Assembly: GCF_000364445.2 (NCBI RefSeq)
Contig: NZ_CP043538.1
Span: 3,537,874-3,601,873 of the forward strand
Origin: Methylobacterium mesophilicum SR1.6/6
GTDB taxonomy: Bacteria; Pseudomonadota; Alphaproteobacteria; Rhizobiales; Beijerinckiaceae
DNA: 64,000 bases
Direction of reading: 5' to 3'
Positions 26,517 to 34,888 of this stretch are shown in pieces. The position numbers and the translations under genes are program-made. Under the pieces are notes generated by a model. It ran no database searches, was not told where the DNA came from, and saw nothing but the letters and a program-made list of their open reading frames with translations. Numbering within the stretch: the first letter of the stretch is position 1; each line of letters starts with the position of its first letter.

Positions 26517-27482
26517 TCAGAAATCCACCTCCGTGGCCAGCCCCTTGGCCACCGCGCGGTCGACCGCCACCGCGGCGACCGCGAGGTCCTGCAGCCCGAC
26601 CCCGGTGCCGTCGAAGACGGTGATCTCGGACTCCGAGATGCGGCCGGGGTGATCGCCGTTGATCACCGCGCCGATCTCCACGATGGAATCCGCCGCGAGG
26701 AGCCCCCGCGCGACGGCGTGCTGCGCCTCGCCGATGCTGACCGACTGCGCGACCTCGTCGGTGAAGACCGTCGCGGCGGCGAGCAGTTCGGCCTCCACCT
26801 CCTGCTTGCCGCGCGTGTCCGTCCCCATGCAGGCGACGTGCGTGCCCGGCCGGACCTGCGCGGCCTTCAGGATCGCCGCGAAGGAGGACGTGATCGTCAC
26901 GATGACGTCGGCCTCGGCGCCGAGGCGGTCGAGCTCCACCGCCTCGAACGGCACGCCGTGCTCCCGCGCCACCGCCTCCATCCGGCCGAACATGCCGGGA
27001 TGCAGGTTCCACGCGAGGACCCGGTCGAACGGCCGCTGCGCCAGCGCCGCCCGCAGCTGGAACGCCGACTGATGGCCCGCCCCGATCATGCCGAGCACGC
27101 GCGCGTCCTCGCGGGCGAGGTGCCGGACCGAGATGGCGCAGGCCGCGGCGGTGCGGAGCGCGGTGAGGAGGTTGCCCCCGACGACCGCCTTGCAGCGGCC
27201 GGTGTCGGCGTCGAACAGGAACACCGTCGACTGGTGGTTGGTCAGGCCCTTCGCGGCGTTGCCGGGCCAGAAGCCGCCGGCCTTGAGGCCGAGCGCGAGG
27301 CTGTCCCGGTCGAAGCCCGACTTGAAGCCGTAGAGCGCGTCGGCGTGGCCGATGGCTTCCCGGACGACCGGGAAGTTGCCGGCCCGCCGCCGTGCCATGG
27401 AGGCGAAGACCTGCTCGACGGCGCCGAAGCACTCCGCCTCGGTCAACAGCCCGTCGATCGCGTGCTCGGGAACGATGATCAT
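26517..27482 (-). CDS. bhcD: Iminosuccinate reductase (ornithine cyclodeaminase family)
   Basis: 321 residues of the ornithine cyclodeaminase/mu-crystallin family, with the NAD(P)-binding segment VLGMIGAGHQSAFQLRAAL (about 129-147), the FKSGFDRDS substrate loop and the GIGLQDLA-like motif FDGTGVGLQDLAVAAVAVD. By sequence alone it would be called ornithine cyclodeaminase. It sits as the fourth gene behind bhcA, bhcB and bhcC homologues, so it is best read as BhcD, which reduces iminosuccinate to aspartate and closes the beta-hydroxyaspartate cycle. A 145-bp gap with a repeat element separates it from bhcC. Confidence 0.87.
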   Translation of the reverse strand: MIIVPEHAIDGLLTEAECFGAVEQVFASMARRRAGNFPVVREAIGHADALYGFKSGFDRDSLALGLKAGGFWPGNAAKGLTNHQSTVFLFDADTGRCKAVVGGNLLTALRTAAACAISVRHLAREDARVLGMIGAGHQSAFQLRAALAQRPFDRVLAWNLHPGMFGRMEAVAREHGVPFEAVELDRLGAEADVIVTITSSFAAILKAAQVRPGTHVACMGTDTRGKQEVEAELLAAATVFTDEVAQSVSIGEAQHAVARGLLAADSIVEIGAVINGDHPGRISESEITVFDGTGVGLQDLAVAAVAVDRAVAKGLATEVDF

Positions 27483-27522
27483 CGCGGATGTGTCCTCAAT
27501 TCGTGAGCCGGCATGTCGCCCC

Positions 27523-27609
27523 CGTCATCGCGGGCGTCGCGAAGCGACCCAGGGCAGCGGGCCCCGTCGAGGCGCGTCCCCGGATAACTGCGCCGCGCGC
27601 GCGATGACG
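27523..27609. repeat. REP-like element, copy 1 (between bhcC and bhcD)
   Basis: An 87-bp element bounded by the inverted ends CGTCATCGCG and CGCGATGACG, with GAAGCGACCCAGGGCAGCG inside. The reverse complement of the element at 47472-47557 shares CGTCATC, GGGCG and GACCCAGGGCAGCG in the same order, so this is a dispersed intergenic repeat. Located inside the bhc operon, it may stabilise the upstream bhcABC message or reduce read-through into bhcD. Confidence 0.7.
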
Positions 27610-27627
27610 GACGGCGTGCAGGGTGCG

Positions 27628-28791
27628 TCAGTAGGCCTTTCCGCGGGCCGAGACCGGCCAGAGCGTCTCGACCCGGCCGTTGCGGACGCCGACATACCAG
27701 TCGTGGACGTTGCAGGTCGGATCGCAGTGGCCGGGGACGAGGCGCAGACGGTCGTTGACCTTCAGCTTGCCCTCGGGATCGTCGATCACCCCGTGCTCGT
27801 CCGAGCACTTGATGTATTTCACGTCGTCGCGGCCGAAGACGAAGGGCAGGCCGGAATCGACCGACTGCACCTTCAGGCCCGCGTCGCAGATCGCCTTGTC
27901 GGCCTTGGCGTGGCTCATCACGCTGGTGAGGATGAACAGGGCGTTCTGCCACTCGCCCGCGTCGATGCGGTTGCCGTCCCGGTCGCGGATGCGCCCGTAA
28001 TCGGCGTCCATGAACGCGTAGCTGCCGCATTGCAGCTCGTTGTAGACGCCGGATCCCGCCTCGAAATAGTAGCTGCCGGTGCCGCCGCCGCTGACGAGTT
28101 CCGGCTCCAGGCCCTCCCGGTTCAGCGCCGCGACGGCCTCGCGCACTTGGGCGATGGCCGCGTCGAGCTTGGCCCGCCGCTCCTCGTAGCCGTCGATGTG
28201 CTGCATGGCGCCCTGGTAGGCCTGGAGCCCCGCGAAGCGCAGGTTCGGCGCGGCCGCGACGGCCTGGGCGATCGCCACCACCTCGGGCGCGGTCTTCACG
28301 CCGCAGCGGCCGGCGCCGCAATCGATCTCGACGAAGCAGTCGAGCTGCGTGCCGTGCCGCTGCGCCGCCGCCGAGAGGTCGGCGACGTTCGCCACGTCGT
28401 CGAGGCAGACGATGATGCGGGCGCCGTGCAGCGGCAGCCGCGCCAGCCGGTCGATCTTGCCCGGGTCGCGCACCTGGTTCGAGACCAGGATGTCGGTGAT
28501 GCCCGCGCGGGCGAAAACTTCCGCCTCCGAGACCTTCTGGCAGCAGACGCCGCAGGCGCCGCCGAGGCTCTGCTGGAGCTTCAGGATGTCGACGGACTTG
28601 TGCATCTTGCCGTGGGCGCGGTGGCGCATCCCGTGCGCCTTGGCGTAGTCGCCCATCTTGCGGATGTTGCCTTCCAGCGCGTCGAGATCGACGATCAGGC
28701 AGGGCGTCTGGATCTCGTCCTCGCGCATGCCGGGCAGCGCGGGGACGTCGAAGCCGACTTCGAGATCGGCGGAGCGGGCGTTCATGTGCAT
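27628..28791 (-). CDS. bhcC: beta-Hydroxyaspartate aldolase (D-threonine aldolase/DSD1 family)
   Basis: 387 residues, fold-type III PLP enzyme. The PLP lysine lies in HRAHGKMHKS (about K62); the family metal site is visible as PGHCDPTCN near the C-terminus. SGGGTGSYYFEAGSGVYNEL binds phosphate and substrate. It resembles D-threonine aldolases, but in this operon context it is BhcC, which joins glycine and glyoxylate to (2R,3S)-beta-hydroxyaspartate. GGGAGG precedes the ATG, 13 bp after bhcB; a second ATG two codons in is also possible. Confidence 0.92.
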   Translation of the reverse strand: MHMNARSADLEVGFDVPALPGMREDEIQTPCLIVDLDALEGNIRKMGDYAKAHGMRHRAHGKMHKSVDILKLQQSLGGACGVCCQKVSEAEVFARAGITDILVSNQVRDPGKIDRLARLPLHGARIIVCLDDVANVADLSAAAQRHGTQLDCFVEIDCGAGRCGVKTAPEVVAIAQAVAAAPNLRFAGLQAYQGAMQHIDGYEERRAKLDAAIAQVREAVAALNREGLEPELVSGGGTGSYYFEAGSGVYNELQCGSYAFMDADYGRIRDRDGNRIDAGEWQNALFILTSVMSHAKADKAICDAGLKVQSVDSGLPFVFGRDDVKYIKCSDEHGVIDDPEGKLKVNDRLRLVPGHCDPTCNVHDWYVGVRNGRVETLWPVSARGKAY

Positions 28792-28804
28792 CGTGAGCCT
28801 CCCG

Positions 28805-29764
28805 TTATTGCCAGGGCAGCGCGTCGAGATCGACGTTCCCGCCCGTGATGATCACGCCCACCCGCTTGTTCGCGAAGACGGGGCGGTTCTTGAGCACCGC
28901 CGCCAGGGCGACGGCGCTGGACGGCTCCATGACGATCTTCAGCCGCTTCCAGATCAGCTGCATCGCCGCGACGATCTCGGCCTCGGAGACCGTGAGGATG
29001 TCGGCGACGTGGTGGCGGACGAAGTGCCAGGTGAGGTCCTTCAGCGGCACCTTCAGGCCGTCCGCGACCGTCACCGGCGCGTCGTCGGCGATGATCCGCC
29101 CGGCCTTCAGGCTGCGATAGGCGTCGTCCGCCTGCTCGGGCTCCGCCGCGTAGACGGCGATATGCGGGGCGAGCCCGGCCAGCGTCAGACAGGTGCCCGA
29201 CACCATGCCGCCGCCGCCGATCGGGGCGATCACCGCGTCGAGATCCGGGACCTGCGCGATCAGCTCGCGGGCGCAGGTCGCCTGCCCGGCGATGACCCGG
29301 GGATCATTGTAGGGGTGCACGAACTCCGCGCCGGTCTCCGCGACGACCTCCGCGAAGACGGCCTCCCGGGAGGAGGTGGACGGCTCGCATTCCACCACCC
29401 GGCCGCCGTAGCCGCGCACGGCGTCCTTCTTGGCCTGGGGCGCGGTGCGCGGCATCACCACCGTGCAGGGGATGCCGCGCCGGCCCGCCGCGTAGGACAG
29501 GCAGGTGCCGTGGTTGCCCGAGGAGTGGGTCGCCACGCCCCGGGCGGCCTGCGCGTCGGTGAGGCTGAAGACGGCGTTCGAGGCGCCCCGCGCCTTGAAG
29601 GCGCCGGCCTTCTGCAGGTTCTCGCACTTGAAGAACAGCCGCGCGCCGGCCGCTTCGTCGAGGATCCGCGAGGTCAGGACCGGCGTCTCGTGGATGTAGG
29701 GCCGGATGCGCTCGTGCGCGGCCAGGACGTCGTCGAGGGTGGGGGTGATCATGGCGCTGTCCAT
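28805..29764 (-). CDS. bhcB: beta-Hydroxyaspartate dehydratase (Thr/Ser dehydratase family)
   Basis: 319 residues, fold-type II PLP enzyme. PLP lysine is in KAGAFKARGASN (K57), the phosphate loop is APIGGGGMVSG, and the C-terminal ITGGNVDLD motif is typical of serine racemase/threonine dehydratase relatives. Lacking a regulatory ACT domain, it is shorter than biosynthetic IlvA. In order and spacing it is BhcB, which dehydrates beta-hydroxyaspartate to iminosuccinate. GGGGGAG precedes ATG, 11 bp after bhcA. Confidence 0.92.
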   Translation of the reverse strand: MDSAMITPTLDDVLAAHERIRPYIHETPVLTSRILDEAAGARLFFKCENLQKAGAFKARGASNAVFSLTDAQAARGVATHSSGNHGTCLSYAAGRRGIPCTVVMPRTAPQAKKDAVRGYGGRVVECEPSTSSREAVFAEVVAETGAEFVHPYNDPRVIAGQATCARELIAQVPDLDAVIAPIGGGGMVSGTCLTLAGLAPHIAVYAAEPEQADDAYRSLKAGRIIADDAPVTVADGLKVPLKDLTWHFVRHHVADILTVSEAEIVAAMQLIWKRLKIVMEPSSAVALAAVLKNRPVFANKRVGVIITGGNVDLDALPWQ

Positions 29765-29775
29765 GGCGCTCCCCC

Positions 29776-30966
29776 TCAGGCGGCCGCGCGCAGGGCGGCG
29801 GCCGGGGCGCGACGGTACACCGCCTGCGCGGCCGCGACCCCCGATCCGAGCTCGATGCGCAGGCCGAGATCGGCCATCGCCATCTCGGCCGCGGCGATCC
29901 CCGACAGCGCCATCACATCCGTGAGGCTGCCGAGGTGGCCGATGCGGAAGACCTTCCCGGCCACCTCGCCGAGCCCCACCCCGAAGGCGACGTCGTAGTG
30001 GCGCGCCGCGTGGGTGACGATCCGCGTGGCGTCGAAGCCCTCCGGCGTCCGGATCGCGCTCACCGTGTCCGAGTAGAGGTCCGGACGCGCGGCGCAGAGC
30101 TCCAGGCCCCAGGCGGCCACGGCGGCGCGGATCCCGTCCGCGATGCGGCGGTGCCGGGCGAAGACGTTCTCCAGCCCCTCGGCGAGGAGCAGTTCCGTCG
30201 ACAGCTTCAGGCCGTTCAGGAGGCCGACCGCCGGCGTGTAGGGATAGGCGCCGTTGGGGTAGCCCTTCGCCATGTCGCGGATGTCGAAATAGGTCCGCGG
30301 CAGGGTGGCCGTCGCGGTGGCGGCCATGGCCTTCGGCGAGAAGGCCACGATGGCGAGGCCCGCCGGCAGCATGAAGCCCTTCTGCGAGCCGGTGACGGCG
30401 ACATCGACGCCCCACGCATCCATGCGGAAATCCATGGAGGCGATCGAGCTGACGCCGTCGACCAGCAGCAAGGCGGGGTGGTTGCTGGCATCGAGGGCGC
30501 GGCGCACCGCGGCCACGTCCGAGCGGACCCCGGTTGCCGTCTCGTTGTGGGTGACGAGGACGGCCCGGATGCGGTGCGCCGTGTCGGCCGCGAGGGCCTC
30601 GGCGAAGCGGTCCGCCGGAACACCCTCCCCCCACGGCGCCTCGATCATCCGGACGTCAAGGCCATGGCGGCGGGTCATGTCGATCCAGCGGTGGCTGAAC
30701 ATGCCGTGGCGCGCGGCCAGCACCGTGTCGCCGGCGCTGAGCGTGTTGGAGAGCGCCGTCTCCCACCCGCCCGTCGCCGTCGACGGGAAGATGAAGACCT
30801 CGGCATCCTCGCTCTTCAGCACCGTCTTCACGCCGGCGAGCGCCGGGTGAAGGATCTGCGCGAAGAGCGGCGACCGGTGATCCAGCGTCGGCATGTCTGC
30901 CGCACGGCGAAGCACTTCCGGCATATTGGTCGGGCCGGGAATGAAGACGGGATTCTGTGCGAACAT
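29776..30966 (-). CDS. bhcA: Aspartate-glyoxylate aminotransferase (class V)
   Basis: 396 residues, fold-type I class V aminotransferase related to serine-glyoxylate aminotransferase. It opens NPVFIPGPTNMPEVLRRA, and the PLP lysine is K196 in VTGSQKGFMLPAGL. LVTHNETATGV and LLVDGVSSIASMDF are substrate and cofactor loops. I start at MFAQNPV because GGAGGAG-like sequence precedes it and the 50 upstream in-frame residues fall in the AT-rich control region. First gene of the minus-strand bhcABCD operon; it transfers the amino group of aspartate to glyoxylate, giving glycine and oxaloacetate. Confidence 0.93.
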   Translation of the reverse strand: MFAQNPVFIPGPTNMPEVLRRAADMPTLDHRSPLFAQILHPALAGVKTVLKSEDAEVFIFPSTATGGWETALSNTLSAGDTVLAARHGMFSHRWIDMTRRHGLDVRMIEAPWGEGVPADRFAEALAADTAHRIRAVLVTHNETATGVRSDVAAVRRALDASNHPALLLVDGVSSIASMDFRMDAWGVDVAVTGSQKGFMLPAGLAIVAFSPKAMAATATATLPRTYFDIRDMAKGYPNGAYPYTPAVGLLNGLKLSTELLLAEGLENVFARHRRIADGIRAAVAAWGLELCAARPDLYSDTVSAIRTPEGFDATRIVTHAARHYDVAFGVGLGEVAGKVFRIGHLGSLTDVMALSGIAAAEMAMADLGLRIELGSGVAAAQAVYRRAPAAALRAAA

Positions 30967-31027
30967 CGGCGGCGCTCTCCTCCAATACGGGAACGATAGC
31001 ACCTGCACATCGGTATTGATATTTTCT

Positions 31028-31042
31028 TGAAAAACTTTTTCA
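31028..31042. promoter_or_regulatory. Palindrome TGAAAAACTTTTTCA, candidate BhcR operator 1
   Basis: Perfect 15-bp palindrome with an odd central base, in the AT-rich divergent region between bhcA and bhcR. The half-site GAAAAA recurs in the second palindrome about 73 bp away, close to seven helical turns. Confidence 0.5.
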
Positions 31043-31101
31043 TCTGATCCGCGCGCAGAAAAACGGGCGTGGCGGCAACGGGTTATCTTTTTCCGTTGAA
31101 C

Positions 31102-31113
31102 GAAAAATTTTTC
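31102..31113. promoter_or_regulatory. Palindrome GAAAAATTTTTC, candidate BhcR operator 2
   Basis: Perfect 12-bp palindrome with a further inverted TTTTTC half-site 8 bases upstream (31088-31093). It uses the same half-site as the 31028 palindrome and lies about 40 bp before the bhcR start, so autoregulation is plausible. Confidence 0.5.
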
Positions 31114-31154
31114 CATCCTACGTGAGGCCGGTGGATGGCAGAGGCGGGGATGCC

Positions 31155-31994
31155 ATGGATTCGGGAAGCCGGCGTCGCGGTCGTCCGAAGGGGTTCGGAG
31201 GCGCCAAGCCCTCAGCGACGATCCAGGCGCTCGACCGCGCCCTCGACGTGCTCGACGTTCTGGCGGACGGCGACGGGCTGACGCTCTCGGAACTCGCCGG
31301 GACGCTCGGGCAGTCCGTGGCGACGATGCACCGGGTCCTGGCGACGCTGGAGCGCCGCGGCCTCGTCGAGATCAGTGCCGACAAGCAGGAATGGCATGTG
31401 GGTGCGGATGCCTACCGGCTCGGCTCGGCCTTCCTGCGCCGTCACAACGTCGTCGAGCGCAGCCGGTCCATGATGTGGACGCTGATGCAGGAGACGGGCG
31501 AAACCTCCAATCTCGGCGTCGAGAAGGACGGCAACGTCCTGTTCGTCAGCCAAGTGGAGACCCACGAGACGATCCGCGCCTTCTTCCCGCCGGGCTCCCT
31601 GTCGCCCCTGCACGCGTCGGGCATCGGGAAGGCGCTGCTGAGCACCTACGCGCCGGCCCGGACCGAGCGCTTGTTCCGGGGCAAGACCTTCGCGCGCTTC
31701 ACCGACAAGACCATCGCCTCGCTGGACCAGCTGCGCGACGACGTCGAGGCGACCCGCCGCCGGGGCTACGCGATCGACGACGAGGAGCGGACCATCGGGA
31801 TGCGCTGCGTCGCCGCCCCGATCCTCAACTTCCACGGGGAGGCCATCGCGGGGATCTCGGTGTCGGGGCCGACGCACCGGCTGTCCGACGCGCAGCTGCA
31901 GGCGATCGGCGAGCGCGTGCGAAAGGGGGCGGCGGCCGTATCACGCGCCCTCGGCGCCCCCGCCGAGGCACCGGACGCGGGCGATCGGGATTGA
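31155..31994 (+). CDS. bhcR: IclR family transcriptional regulator BhcR
   Basis: 279 residues. N-terminal winged helix (SATIQALDRALDVLDVLADG, LSELAGTLGQSVATMHRVLA, residues about 20-80) and C-terminal IclR effector domain (SPLHASGIGKALLSTYAP, DDEERTIGMRCVAAPILNF, AGISVSGPTHRL). A basic RRRGRPKGFG stretch precedes the fold. I start at MDSGSRRRG; an upstream GTG would add 11 residues. It is divergent from bhcABCD exactly as bhcR is in Paracoccus, where BhcR senses glyoxylate and controls the cycle genes. The same role is inferred here. Confidence 0.92.
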   Translation: MDSGSRRRGRPKGFGGAKPSATIQALDRALDVLDVLADGDGLTLSELAGTLGQSVATMHRVLATLERRGLVEISADKQEWHVGADAYRLGSAFLRRHNVVERSRSMMWTLMQETGETSNLGVEKDGNVLFVSQVETHETIRAFFPPGSLSPLHASGIGKALLSTYAPARTERLFRGKTFARFTDKTIASLDQLRDDVEATRRRGYAIDDEERTIGMRCVAAPILNFHGEAIAGISVSGPTHRLSDAQLQAIGERVRKGAAAVSRALGAPAEAPDAGDRD

Positions 31995-32146
31995 TGCGGC
32001 GGAGCCCGGTCACGGCGTGCGCCCCGTTTCATCGCCTCTCCGATGGAGATGCGTGGATAGCGTAGCCCGCACGCGAGGGTGCATGCCGCAGCTGTCTCGA
32101 CCGAAGCCCCCCGACGTCCAGACCGTTGCAACACGATCGGGAAGGG

Positions 32147-32401
32147 CTAGCGCGCGTGACCCGGATGCGGCGGATGGACGATCCGGCCCCTCGGTTGGGG
32201 CCTGCCATCGGCGTCGATGACGGCGACGCGCCCCTCCGGGGTCGGCCGCTGAACTGGCACCGCCAGGCGGCCCTGAATGCCCCCGGGGGCCGTGACGGCC
32301 GGAATGCCGGCGGGCGCGGTCAAGCTCTGCGCCAGGGCGGCCGACGACAGGCCGATCCCGACCAGGGTACTGACCAGAAGGCGCGTGATCATGGCGGACA
32401 T
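32147..32401 (-). CDS. Small secreted hypothetical protein
   Basis: About 84 residues. A clear Sec leader (MITRLLVSTLVGIGLSSAALAQ) is followed by a short Pro/Gly-rich mature chain ending GRIVHPPHPGHAR. The start could be the ATG three codons later at 32392, which begins directly with the leader. No family recognised. It stands alone between bhcR and the ABC transporter genes. Confidence 0.6.
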   Translation of the reverse strand: MSAMITRLLVSTLVGIGLSSAALAQSLTAPAGIPAVTAPGGIQGRLAVPVQRPTPEGRVAVIDADGRPQPRGRIVHPPHPGHAR

Positions 32402-32626
32402 CCAGATTAGCCCGTGTCGCCCGGGTCATCCCGGCCGCATCGAACCTTAATCTGGGAGCGGTCGCCCCGCGCTCCAGCGCGCCGCCCGAGGTCCTGTGCG
32501 TCCGCGCACGACCTGAACGCCATCGGGATAGCCCCGCCCGCCTGCGGGACGAGGCCCGGCGACGCGAAGCCCGCGATGCCGTCCCGCGGCCGGAACCCAG
32601 CGGGACCCGGTCGCTCCGCTTCCCGA

Positions 32627-34198
32627 TCAGGAATGGGCGATCCGCGGCGGCGGGTCTGCCGCAGGCTCGGGCAGGCGGGTGGAGAGCCGGGTCGGAAGAT
32701 CGGTCAGGCGCAGGGACCGCCGGAGGGTCCGGGACAGGGCGTCGATCAGCACGGTCAGGAGCGCCGTGGCGACGATCAGCAGCACGGCGACGTCCAGGCG
32801 CAGCTCCGAGATCGCGGCGTCGACGTAGAAGCCGAGGGTGGCCACGCCCAGGATGCCGAAGATCGCGCTCTCGCGCAGGATCAGCTCCCAGCGATAGAGC
32901 AGGTAGGCCAGGAACTGGCCGTAGAGCCGGGGCACGGTCTCGTAGCTGTAGAGGTTCAGGCCGGTCGGGGCGTCGGCGCGGTAGGCGAGGCCGTCGGCGT
33001 GCCGGCCCATGAGATAGCCGACGATGCCGGCATTGTGGATGGTCAGGGCGAGGATCGCCGGCAGCATCGAGGGGCCGAGCAGCTGCAGCAGCACGTAGGC
33101 GAGCATGTATTCCGGCGTCGAGCGCACGACCACGAGGAGGATGCGCCCCAAGGGCTGCCCGATCGGGCCGGCGAAGCGGCGCGAGGTCAGGGGGAACAGG
33201 ACGAGCGTGCCGAGGCCGGTCGCCACCAGCGCGATCTGCGCGAGCACGAGGGTCTGGAGGGTGCCGGGCAGGATCTGGTCCGCGAGGATCGGCCGGATCC
33301 AGTGACCGAACCGCGCCCAGGTCGCCGGGTCGAGGAAAGCCCCGGACCGAAGCGGGCTCGGCACGATGTCGTGGCCCAGGAACCGGCCGAGGCTCGCGAG
33401 CCAGTCGGTCGTCCCGATGGTCCTGGGCAGGGCGAGGACGCTGCCCACAAGCAGGACCGGCAGGGTCGAGAGGCGCATCCAGAGCCGGCGGGTGCCGATC
33501 AGGACGTAGAAGACGAGGAGCAGGGCCCCGGCCTCGGCGTAGCGGCCCTGTCGGAAGGCGGATTCGAGATGGAAGCCCATGGTCGGCAGGCCGATGAAGC
33601 CGAGCACCAGGGTGGAGCGCATGGCGCATTCGAACCGGTAGAGCGTGTAGTGCCGGAAGGCCGCGGCGACGTCGGGCAGGCGGGCATACGCGAAGGCCGA
33701 GAGCGCACCGGTCCCGTCCGGGAGGACCCGGAGGGCCGCGAGGTCTGCCTCCTCGATGATCTCGGAATAGACCTTGGCGCAGATGCCCGCGTAGGGCAGC
33801 GCGATGGCCAGGATCCCGGTTGTCGCCGACAGGCCGAACACCTGCATCAGCAGCAGGGCCCAGAACAGCTCGTGGACCGAGCGCAGGGCGGCGCAGGCCA
33901 GCCGCACGCTCCGAGCCCTGGCGAAGGGGATGGCGAGCAGGAAGCCGGCCCCGGCTCCGAGCGACACCCCGAGGACCGCGAAGGCGACGGTGTAGACGAC
34001 GCTCCAGATCTCCACCGCCGGAAAGTCCGGGTGGATCAGGCCGCCGAGCAGGCGCTGGAGGTCGGCCCAGGGATGGAGGCTGGTGATCGCGAGGTCGGCG
34101 ACGAGGAGCGCCGCCGCCGCGCCGCCGACGAACCAGCGGGTCACCGCGGCGTAGCCCCGGCCGGCCACCCGGTCGGCCAACAGGCGGGCGGCGCTCAC
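32627..34198 (-). CDS. Fused PhnE-PhnE-type ABC transporter permease
   Basis: 523 residues made of two PhnE-like permease domains in tandem. Domain 1 (about 20-250) contains SVHELFWALLLMQVFGL and MRSTLVLGFIGLPTMGFHLES; domain 2 (about 270-495) contains VVRSTPEYMLAYVLLQLLGPSMLPAILALTIHN-type sequence and ILRESAIFGILGVATLGFYVD. Normal PhnE is a single domain acting as a dimer, so the fusion replaces the dimer. Its ATG overlaps the stop of the ATPase gene (ATGA). Together with the ATPase and binding protein it forms a complete importer lying next to selD. Confidence 0.88.
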   Translation of the reverse strand: MSAARLLADRVAGRGYAAVTRWFVGGAAAALLVADLAITSLHPWADLQRLLGGLIHPDFPAVEIWSVVYTVAFAVLGVSLGAGAGFLLAIPFARARSVRLACAALRSVHELFWALLLMQVFGLSATTGILAIALPYAGICAKVYSEIIEEADLAALRVLPDGTGALSAFAYARLPDVAAAFRHYTLYRFECAMRSTLVLGFIGLPTMGFHLESAFRQGRYAEAGALLLVFYVLIGTRRLWMRLSTLPVLLVGSVLALPRTIGTTDWLASLGRFLGHDIVPSPLRSGAFLDPATWARFGHWIRPILADQILPGTLQTLVLAQIALVATGLGTLVLFPLTSRRFAGPIGQPLGRILLVVVRSTPEYMLAYVLLQLLGPSMLPAILALTIHNAGIVGYLMGRHADGLAYRADAPTGLNLYSYETVPRLYGQFLAYLLYRWELILRESAIFGILGVATLGFYVDAAISELRLDVAVLLIVATALLTVLIDALSRTLRRSLRLTDLPTRLSTRLPEPAADPPPRIAHS

Positions 34199-34875
34199 GC
34201 GGCCTGCCCGTAGAACGGGGCGAGGGCCGCCTCGTCGAGGTCGCGGGCGGGGGCGTCGAGGACGATGCGGCCCGCATCGAGGACGACGATGCGGTCCGTA
34301 TGCGCCAATGCGAGCGCGATGTCGTGGAGCGCCAGCACCAGTGTCCGGTGCCGCGCGGCCAGACGTTCGAGGATCAGCCCCCCCTGCCTGCGGTCGAGGG
34401 CCGAGACCGGCTCGTCACCGATCAGGATCGGGCGACCGTTGTAGAGGGCGCGCGCCACGGAGACGCGCTGCTGCTGGCCGCCCGACAACGCCCCGGCCTT
34501 GGCCCGGAGCGCGTCGGCGAGCCCGACCTCCCCGAGGATCCCGCCCACCTCCGCGAGGTCGGCACGGGCCGGGAACGCCAGGGTGCGCAGGTTGTGCAGC
34601 GTCGAGCGGCGATCGAGGCGGCCCATGTAGACATTGTGGAAGACCGAGAGCGTCCGCACCAGGGTGGCCGCCTGCGGGATCAGTGCCACGTGCGGGCGGG
34701 CCTGGGCGTAGATCAGCCCGAGCAGAGTGGACTTTCCCGCACCCGACCGGCCCATCAAGGCGACGCGCTCTCCGGCTCGGACGGTGAGGTCCACGCCGAA
34801 CAGGACGGGCTTGCCGTCATAGGCCGCCGTCGCGTCCGACAGGACGATCTCGGCTTCGGCTCGGGGCGGGCTCAC
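34195..34875 (-). CDS. PhnC-type ABC transporter ATPase
   Basis: 226 residues. Walker A GRSGAGKST (42-50), signature LSGGQQQR, Walker B ILIGDEPVSALD, and the switch His in VLALHDIALA. Smaller than the housekeeping PhnC (about 250-260). Its start lies 13 bp after the binding-protein stop and its stop overlaps the permease start. It energises uptake by the fused permease. Confidence 0.92.
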   Translation of the reverse strand: MSPPRAEAEIVLSDATAAYDGKPVLFGVDLTVRAGERVALMGRSGAGKSTLLGLIYAQARPHVALIPQAATLVRTLSVFHNVYMGRLDRRSTLHNLRTLAFPARADLAEVGGILGEVGLADALRAKAGALSGGQQQRVSVARALYNGRPILIGDEPVSALDRRQGGLILERLAARHRTLVLALHDIALALAHTDRIVVLDAGRIVLDAPARDLDEAALAPFYGQAA

Positions 34876-34888
34876 GGCGGCGCGCGGT

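Noticed and set aside
26228..31154. Glycine riboswitch upstream of the bhc genes
   Set aside because: No glycine-riboswitch core is visible; the bhcA leader is short and AT-rich with palindromes better explained as protein operators.
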